DNA of 64,000 nucleotides from positions 62,001-126,000 of the forward strand of contig NZ_JBDLLG010000002.1 of assembly GCF_039822625.1 (NCBI RefSeq). Direction: 5' to 3'. How positions within the stretch are numbered: the first letter of the stretch is position 1; every line of letters begins with the position of its first letter. The translations under genes and the position numbers were made by a program. The notes below the pieces were generated by a model. The model was not told the origin of the DNA. It saw only the letters and a program-made list of their open reading frames with translations, and ran no database searches. This DNA comes from Marinimicrobium locisalis. Lineage in GTDB: Bacteria > Pseudomonadota > Gammaproteobacteria > Pseudomonadales > Cellvibrionaceae. Positions 58,938 to 64,000 of the stretch are shown piece after piece.

Positions 58938-59852
58938 ATGTTGAAACAGTGGTGTGTCGCCTTGGTGGTTCTGGCCAGCTTTTCCGTACAGGCCGAAAAG
59001 TCCGAATTCGCGGACATTAAGCTGACGGATTTCAAGACGGGCAACCGCGTAACGGTGGGCAGTCTGGATGCGACCAAGCCGACTTACGTCAAGCTGTGGG
59101 CGACTTGGTGCAAGCCGTGTATGGAGCAGATGCCCCATTTTGAAGCGTTGCACCAGCAATTCTCGAAGCAGGTGAACGTGGTCGCGGTCAATATCAACAT
59201 CAACGAGAATCGCGATCATATTCAAAAAGCCATTGAGCGGCACGATTTGAGTATGCCGGTCTGGCTGGACCGGGAGGGGAAGTTGGCCGAGGCGTTGGGT
59301 TTGGTTGGTACCCCATACAGTGTGCTGATCAACACCGATGGCAACGTCGTTTACACTGCCCATGACTCCGACGATAATCTTGAGCGTTTTCTGAAAATGT
59401 TGGCCAGCGGACAGACGTTGGAGAGTGCCGGCACTGACGCGCTCGATGAAGCGCAAAGAAAAGCGTTACTTGAGCCCTGGATGGAGGGAGAGCATCTTCT
59501 ATTTTTTACCGCCACCTGGTGTGGCTGGTACCTGGAGGACTCCCGCCCGGAAATGGCCCAAAAGTGTCAGCGCGTCCAGAGTGAATTGAATTCGTTGCAA
59601 AAGCGGCTTTCCGACAGGAACTGGCAAGGAGTGGCGAACCACCTGTGGACTGATGAGAAGGCTCTGTCGGAGTTCACACAGTTGTATGAACTCAAATTGC
59701 CCTTTCGTGTTGATACCGGCGGGGTGCTGTTTTCAGCCTTCAATGTCAGGACATTGCCAACAATTATCAGCGTCAAGGACGGAAAAGTACAAGCGCGGGT
59801 GACGGACTTCAGCGATCAAGATGCGGTGGTTGAACAGCTGTCAGAGTTGTAA
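58938..59852 (+). CDS. Tandem thioredoxin-fold periplasmic protein
   Basis: 304 residues with a signal peptide (MLKQWCVALVVLASFSVQA) and two thioredoxin-like domains. Domain 1 (about 25-160) is TlpA-like with an intact redox site WATWCKPC (Cys58, Cys61) and cis-Pro in GTPYSVL. Domain 2 (about 185-304) has TATWCGWYLED, where the second active Cys is replaced by Tyr198 while the first remains; its cis-Pro is in RTLPTIIS. Domain 1 should catalyse disulfide exchange in the periplasm; domain 2 may hold mixed disulfides or be structural. It is divergent from the MocR gene and convergent with the siderophore operon. Confidence 0.75.
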   Translation: MLKQWCVALVVLASFSVQAEKSEFADIKLTDFKTGNRVTVGSLDATKPTYVKLWATWCKPCMEQMPHFEALHQQFSKQVNVVAVNININENRDHIQKAIERHDLSMPVWLDREGKLAEALGLVGTPYSVLINTDGNVVYTAHDSDDNLERFLKMLASGQTLESAGTDALDEAQRKALLEPWMEGEHLLFFTATWCGWYLEDSRPEMAQKCQRVQSELNSLQKRLSDRNWQGVANHLWTDEKALSEFTQLYELKLPFRVDTGGVLFSAFNVRTLPTIISVKDGKVQARVTDFSDQDAVVEQLSEL

Positions 59853-59923
59853 TGGGGTGACACGTTGCCGCCACTCCCATGACGGTGGGACCGTTGTGGG
59901 AGTTCGGAAGGCGCCCTCAGGCT

Positions 59924-60274
59924 TCAAACAAACATCACGCCGCTTAGCGCCCCCAACCCCAGCAGCCCCCCCGCCCCGATGAGCGCCTTCAACCAGGCCG
60001 GCCGATAAGTTGCCACGAGCACCACGGTCACCGCCGCCAGGGTTAGAGCGCCGAACCACTCCACCAAGCCCAAACCCCAGCCGCGCTCTACAACCGCGAC
60101 AATTAGCGAGAGCGTCAATAGTCCCCATCCGCCGGCGCGAAGTGGTGTTCGCCAGCGCTGGGGTTTCGATGCCTTGAGTTGGTGCATGTGGCGCGGCGTC
60201 GCCAGGCACAGGCTGGCGAAGGCGGCCAGTGCCAGGAGGCACAGAGCGACTAACGGGAGGGCGGTTTGGGTCAT
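59924..60274 (-). CDS. DUF3325 membrane protein (siderophore operon)
   Basis: About 116 residues with four short membrane helices (LPLVALCLLALAAFASLCLA, AGGWGLLTLSLIVAVVE, WFGALTLAAVTVVLVATY, LIGAGGLLGLGALSGVMF). This matches DUF3325 proteins, which accompany PepSY and DUF3649 proteins next to ferric-siderophore receptors. The ATG overlaps the PepSY stop codon (ATGA), so translation is coupled. Its role is not established. Confidence 0.75.
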   Translation of the reverse strand: MTQTALPLVALCLLALAAFASLCLATPRHMHQLKASKPQRWRTPLRAGGWGLLTLSLIVAVVERGWGLGLVEWFGALTLAAVTVVLVATYRPAWLKALIGAGGLLGLGALSGVMFV

Positions 60275-61851
60275 GAGGTTTCTCCCAGAGCGACATGGGC
60301 ACGCCACGCGGCCGCGCCGAGGGCCACGCCAATGGCCAATACGGTTAAATCAAAACCGACGAAGACCCAATCGTCCGTCGCCAGGCTATGGGCTAAATGT
60401 CGGTCGGTGGTGAGTGCGTTCAGGATCGGCAAGGCTGAAAATGCCAGTGCGGCGACAGTCAGCTGTTCGGCCCAGGCTTTTTGGCGTGGTCGAACGGCGG
60501 CGTGTATCAACATCGCCAACCAAGTAAGGAACATGGCGTGCGCCTCCCAGCTGGCTCGCGTGGCGAGCTCGGCCGGCAACAGGCGGTTCGCCCAGAAGTA
60601 GGCCGCCACACCGACGGGCAGGCCCACCACCGTTCCGATGTTCAGCTTCTCTACCAGCCGCACGCCGCGCGGAGCGCTGCCCCCTTTGCGCTCGGCGTTC
60701 TGTCGGCGTTTGACGGCCCACAGAATCAGCCCGGTGCCGACCATACCGGTGCCGAGAAGGCCGGAAATAAAGTACAGCCAACGGAGCATGGGCGGCGCGA
60801 ACAGACCTTCGTGCAAACCGAGGAAGGCGTCGCGAACGCCCTTTGCGGGGGAGGAGGCGGAGGGGGCGCTGTGCAACAGTTCACCGCTTACGCCATCGAA
60901 CACCAACCGCCCTGCCCCGGAGGAAATGCTATCGTCGATGCTTTCAGAGAGCACGATGCGCGCGTTCTTGTCGCTCGGGTGGCGAATGTCGATACGCCGA
61001 AGACGTCCTTCCCCCCAGCGGCTTTCGGCTTCGGCCATCAGGGGCGTAAGCGGAGTGAGTGTGGCGGGCGCTTCCGCCGGCTCGACCAGCCCCGGGGGGC
61101 TGAACACCTCGTCGTAAAAGTCGCTGCCGTCGGTGCCATAGTGGGCGGCCACGATCAGCGGCATGTAGGAGAACGCCATAAAGATCAAACCCGAATAGGT
61201 AATCATCAACTGAAACGGGAGCGTTGTGACGCTGAGTACATTGTGGGCGTCGAGCCAGGAACGCTGACCCTTTCGGGGTCGAAAGGTAAAAAAGTCTTTA
61301 AAAATTTTCTTGTGGATAATGACCCCGGTAATTAGGGCCACAAACATAAAAAGCGTGGCGGTGGTGACAATCCAGTCCGAGTAGGCGCGAGTGGTGTAAT
61401 GCAAGAGCCAGTGCATTTGATACAGCTTTTGACCCCCGCCGGTGTCGCGGGCCTTCAGTGGCTCGCCGGTGTTGAGGTCGATGCGTCGCTCGCCTTGTTC
61501 GGCATTGGCACCCGCCTCGGTGTCGGCACCGCGCCAGAACAATTCAGCGTAGGGTTCGTTTCGATCAACCGGTAAGGTGAACAACCACTGTTCCGCGCCC
61601 GGTGCCCAGGTCTCCGCCTTTTCCAACAACAGTGCAGAGCTGTGGTAAACCGAGTGGTCCAGTTGCGCGGGGGGCAGTTCGGGCTGCATCCAGCGGTCGA
61701 TTTCAGTATCGAAATAACCAGCGGTACCGGTGACGAACATAAAGAATAACAGCCACCCCAGAGTGAGACCGGCCCAGGTGTGCAGCCAAGCCATGGACTG
61801 ACGAAAGCTGCCTTTGGGAAGGCCTTCAACGGTGGTGTGTTGTGATGCCAT
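60271..61851 (-). CDS. PepSY-associated membrane protein, probable siderophore-iron reductase
   Basis: 526 residues. It has an N-terminal helix (AWLHTWAGLTLGWLLFFMFVTGTAGYF), two PepSY-type periplasmic parts, and further helices (DWIVTTATLFMFVALITGVIIHKKIF; LSVTTLPFQLMITYSGLIFMAFSYMPLIV; LRWLYFISGLLGTGMVGTGLILWAVKRRQ; plus three near the C-terminus). Conserved His residues within helices (QMHWLLHYTTRAYSDW; LDAHNVLSV; HEGLF) could ligate haem. Relatives such as FpvG and FoxB release iron from siderophores by reduction in the periplasm. It sits between DUF3649 (4-base gap) and DUF3325 (4-base overlap), downstream of the receptor. Confidence 0.8.
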   Translation of the reverse strand: MASQHTTVEGLPKGSFRQSMAWLHTWAGLTLGWLLFFMFVTGTAGYFDTEIDRWMQPELPPAQLDHSVYHSSALLLEKAETWAPGAEQWLFTLPVDRNEPYAELFWRGADTEAGANAEQGERRIDLNTGEPLKARDTGGGQKLYQMHWLLHYTTRAYSDWIVTTATLFMFVALITGVIIHKKIFKDFFTFRPRKGQRSWLDAHNVLSVTTLPFQLMITYSGLIFMAFSYMPLIVAAHYGTDGSDFYDEVFSPPGLVEPAEAPATLTPLTPLMAEAESRWGEGRLRRIDIRHPSDKNARIVLSESIDDSISSGAGRLVFDGVSGELLHSAPSASSPAKGVRDAFLGLHEGLFAPPMLRWLYFISGLLGTGMVGTGLILWAVKRRQNAERKGGSAPRGVRLVEKLNIGTVVGLPVGVAAYFWANRLLPAELATRASWEAHAMFLTWLAMLIHAAVRPRQKAWAEQLTVAALAFSALPILNALTTDRHLAHSLATDDWVFVGFDLTVLAIGVALGAAAWRAHVALGETS

Positions 61852-61855
61852 CCCG

Positions 61856-62125
61856 CTACCCTCTCAATGTCAGGCCGATGACCGAAAAGAGCACACTGGC
61901 CAGTCCCAGGTATAGCCACGCTTTGCCCGGCTGGCGCAGAGCGAATACCCAGAGAATGGCGCCAGCGTAAAACACAAAACCGGTGAGGTGGCTGATCAGA
62001 GTGGCTTCACTTAACGGCAGGGGCAGAAGCTTCCCTAGGAAAAAACCCACGGCCGTGGCCAGCACGTAGCCCCCGACCAGGGCCGCGCCGATAAGAGAGG
62101 CCAAACGCCAACCGTGTAAACCCAT
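61856..62125 (-). CDS. DUF3649 membrane protein (siderophore operon)
   Basis: 89 residues with three membrane helices (ASLIGAALVGGYVLATAVGFFLG, LISHLTGFVFYAGAILWVFAL, AWLYLGLASVLFSVIGL), the size and helix pattern of DUF3649. It is a regular companion of siderophore receptors and PepSY reductases. It lies 4 bases before the PepSY gene and 119 bases after the receptor gene, with a GC-rich hairpin between. Confidence 0.8.
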   Translation of the reverse strand: MGLHGWRLASLIGAALVGGYVLATAVGFFLGKLLPLPLSEATLISHLTGFVFYAGAILWVFALRQPGKAWLYLGLASVLFSVIGLTLRG

Positions 62126-62166
62126 GGCTCGTATACCTGACTAATCTGTACCCGTGTTAACGACTT

Positions 62167-62198
62167 GGCCCCCGCGCCGGTGTATCCGGGCGGGGGCC
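62167..62198 (-). terminator. GC-rich hairpin between receptor and DUF3649 genes
   Basis: GGCCCCCGC (62167-62175) pairs with GCGGGGGCC (62190-62198), extended inside by CCGG/CCGG pairing around a short loop. There is no T-run, so it may attenuate or stabilise the upstream message rather than end it; this would give more receptor than inner-membrane proteins. Confidence 0.55.
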
Positions 62199-62244
62199 GA
62201 TGAGGTCACCCGTGTCTAGCCTCCCATGGGAGTTGCCGTGGCGG

Positions 62245-64000
62245 CTAGAACTGGTATTTCAGTGACGCGGTAAAGCTGCGCGGCTCGCCGTATTCCAACT
62301 GACGGTAGAAGCCGATCTGGCTGTAGTAGGTCTCATCCAGCAGGTTCTGGACATTCAGTTGAGCCGAGAGCTGATTGGTCAATTCATACCGAACCATCAG
62401 GCTTGCCAGAGCATAGGCTTCTTGTTCCACTCGCACCTTCTCCCGGGCATCTGGCTTGTTGGTGTTGGTTTGGGGCTTGTCGACGTCTGTATAGTTGCGC
62501 CCTTCCCAATTTACGCCGCCGGCGATTGTCAGGCCATCCAGCTGGCCGTCGAAATAGTAGGTCGTAAAGACTTTGAACAATTCGCTCGGGTTATTCGTGT
62601 TGACGGCGTTGCCGCTGGCATCTTCTATGTCGAAGCTGGTATAACTTAGGCTCAGGTCCCAATTCGGGCTAAGCTCCCCCACCACTTCAAACTCAAAGCC
62701 TTGGCTTTCTGGCCCGTCGGCCGCTTTGTAGGCTTGTGTGCCTTCTCTACCGCGTATCGTCTCGTCCTTGTGAGCTTGCCCCAGGTTGTCTTGCATAATG
62801 TTGAACACTGATATTGTGGACTGCAGGGTTCCGTTAAAGAACAAACTCTTTAGGCCCACCTCGGTGCTCCCCCCTCGAACGGGATCGAGAAGCTTGCCGT
62901 TTTTGTCTTCGTAGTTCTGCGGCTGGAAAATTTCCGTGTAGCTGGCGTACAAGGTGTGCTGATTGTTCAGTTCATACAGTGTACCGATATAAGGGATGAA
63001 AACATTGTCGTCCCCATAGTCTCTGTCCAACCCGTAGTAAGTGCCGGTTTGGTGCCAGTCGGCGAGTCGTCCTCCTAGAATAATTTTAAACGGGTCCGAA
63101 ATCGATAAACGCGTGGCCGCGTAGACGCCGAACTGTTCTGTGGTTTGCTCGACCTCTACTTTGTTTCCGCCCCAGGTGGGCTGCGGGTAGCTGCCGTCCC
63201 ACTCGTAAAAGTCGCCGATATCCGCCACGTCTGAACGGGCGCGAGAGGAAGCGATACTATCGTCTTTGTGATCAACGACCCCAAAGGTAAGATCATGCCT
63301 TCTGCCGAATAAGTTGTAGTCGCCGCTCAGCTGGAAGCTGAGACTGGTTTGGTCTCGCTCAGTGGCCGCATTGCGCGGAGAAGGAAACAGCCAGATGCCC
63401 TCGTTTTCCTCCTCATATCCAAAATATAGCAACAACTGGTCAGAAGAATTAAGGTTGTTGTTAACACTGAGCTTGGCGGTCCAATCGCCGAATTCGTGAA
63501 TCAGATCCAAATAGTAGTGTTCAACGGTGGAAGACCAGGACGTCCAGTCGGTACCAATGGTTCGGCTACGGTCCCATTCGGTGCGATTGCCATCAATGTC
63601 CCACACGGGCAAGCCACCCCAAGTGGACCCCTCTGGCTCGTTTTCCTGGCGACTGGCGCCCACACGCAGCAAGGTGTTATCGGTCAAGTCGGCATCGAGG
63701 GTGCCGTAAAACACCTGGGTGCTCTCCTCGGCCAGGTCCCGGAAAGACTCGCCCTCTTCAACGTGGCCCACAAACCGACCGCGAACCGAGCCGCTGTCAT
63801 TCAGTGGGGTACTGACATCGGCGGTGGCGCCGTAGGTATTCCAGCGGCCGGCGGAGAAGTCCACCGAACCGCTCAGTACCCGGCTTTCGGCGTGCTTTCG
63901 CACCAAATTGATGGAGGCGGAGGGATTGCCGGCGCCGGTCAACAGGCCGGTCGCCCCGCGCACGACTTCCACCCGTTCGTACAAACTCATATCCGACTGG
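62245..64000 (-). CDS. TonB-dependent siderophore receptor, 5' end outside the window
   Basis: At least 585 residues are visible; the reading frame stays open to the window edge, so signal, TonB box and much of the plug domain lie beyond 64000. The plug end reads SLYERVEVVRGATGLLTGAGNPSASINLVRKHAESR, the hallmark of ferric-siderophore receptors (FpvA/FhuE/FoxA type). The barrel follows with strands such as LLRVGASRQENEPEGSTWGGLPVW and HTLYASYTEIFQPQNYEDKNGKLLDPVRGGSTEVGLKS, and the C-terminal YYSQIGFYRQLEYGEPRSFTASLKYQF ends in Phe. It imports an Fe3+-siderophore with TonB energy; the three following genes probably deal with iron release. Confidence 0.92.
   Translation of the reverse strand, partial: QSDMSLYERVEVVRGATGLLTGAGNPSASINLVRKHAESRVLSGSVDFSAGRWNTYGATADVSTPLNDSGSVRGRFVGHVEEGESFRDLAEESTQVFYGTLDADLTDNTLLRVGASRQENEPEGSTWGGLPVWDIDGNRTEWDRSRTIGTDWTSWSSTVEHYYLDLIHEFGDWTAKLSVNNNLNSSDQLLLYFGYEEENEGIWLFPSPRNAATERDQTSLSFQLSGDYNLFGRRHDLTFGVVDHKDDSIASSRARSDVADIGDFYEWDGSYPQPTWGGNKVEVEQTTEQFGVYAATRLSISDPFKIILGGRLADWHQTGTYYGLDRDYGDDNVFIPYIGTLYELNNQHTLYASYTEIFQPQNYEDKNGKLLDPVRGGSTEVGLKSLFFNGTLQSTISVFNIMQDNLGQAHKDETIRGREGTQAYKAADGPESQGFEFEVVGELSPNWDLSLSYTSFDIEDASGNAVNTNNPSELFKVFTTYYFDGQLDGLTIAGGVNWEGRNYTDVDKPQTNTNKPDAREKVRVEQEAYALASLMVRYELTNQLSAQLNVQNLLDETYYSQIGFYRQLEYGEPRSFTASLKYQF

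Overview
The window is chromosomal DNA around the replication origin of a marine, polysaccharide-degrading gammaproteobacterium. The order mnmG-rsmG-parA-parB-atpIBEFHAGDC-glmU-(DeoR)-glmS on one side and dnaA-dnaN-recF-gyrB on the other is the Pseudomonas/Cellvibrio-type arrangement. Secreted carbohydrate-active enzymes with poly-serine linkers (GH9, PL11-CBM35-CBM2) plus a GH11 lipoprotein point to the Cellvibrionales, for example a Marinimicrobium-, Saccharophagus- or Cellvibrio-like genus. This placement is inferred from gene content, not from a database search.

Layout. 0.3-6.7 kb: a DUF748/AsmA-like envelope protein, a secreted alpha/beta hydrolase, a GH11 xylanase-like lipoprotein, a GNAT acetyltransferase with C-terminal membrane helices, and a small lipoprotein. 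6.7-11.4 kb: an ECF sigma/anti-sigma pair divergent from a secreted S8 protease, followed by an outer-membrane beta-barrel gene and an alanine-rich exported protein gene. 11.4-16.9 kb: an AT-richer accessory island with a two-gene AAA-ATPase/subtilase defence module (ietAS type) and a truncated AHH-nuclease toxin tip with an adjacent immunity-like gene, apparently next to an IS21-like remnant. 16.9-23.2 kb: gyrB, recF (carrying two parS sites), dnaN and dnaA on the minus strand. 23.2-27.4 kb: rpmH, rnpA, yidD, yidC, mnmE on the plus strand. 27.5-28.7 kb: a DUF924 gene and an intergenic region dense in DnaA boxes beside an AT-rich tract, the best oriC candidate. 28.7-43.8 kb: mnmG, rsmG, parA, parB, the complete F-type ATP synthase operon, glmU and a phospholipase-D-family protein. 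43.8-49.0 kb: GH9 cellulase and PL11 rhamnogalacturonan lyase. 49.0-52.8 kb: a helical protein, a DeoR regulator and glmS. 52.9-59.9 kb: a small membrane protein, an EamA transporter, a YciI protein, a zinc metallopeptidase-like protein, a lactate permease, a MocR regulator and a tandem thioredoxin-fold protein. 59.9-64.0 kb: a ferric-siderophore operon (TonB-dependent receptor, cut by the window edge, then DUF3649, PepSY and DUF3325 proteins).

How the parts work together. The core serves replication initiation (dnaA, dnaN, recF, gyrB, origin), segregation (parAB with parS inside recF), tRNA modification (mnmE/mnmG), membrane insertion (yidC/yidD), ATP synthesis and amino-sugar supply (glmU/glmS). 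Accessory genes provide plant-polymer degradation, iron uptake and conflict functions.

The least explained items are the ECF-linked protease/beta-barrel/Ala-rich cluster, the conflict island between gyrB and that cluster, and a family of long intergenic hairpins with a conserved loop core but diverged, still perfectly paired arms. No rRNA, tRNA or CRISPR array was recognised.
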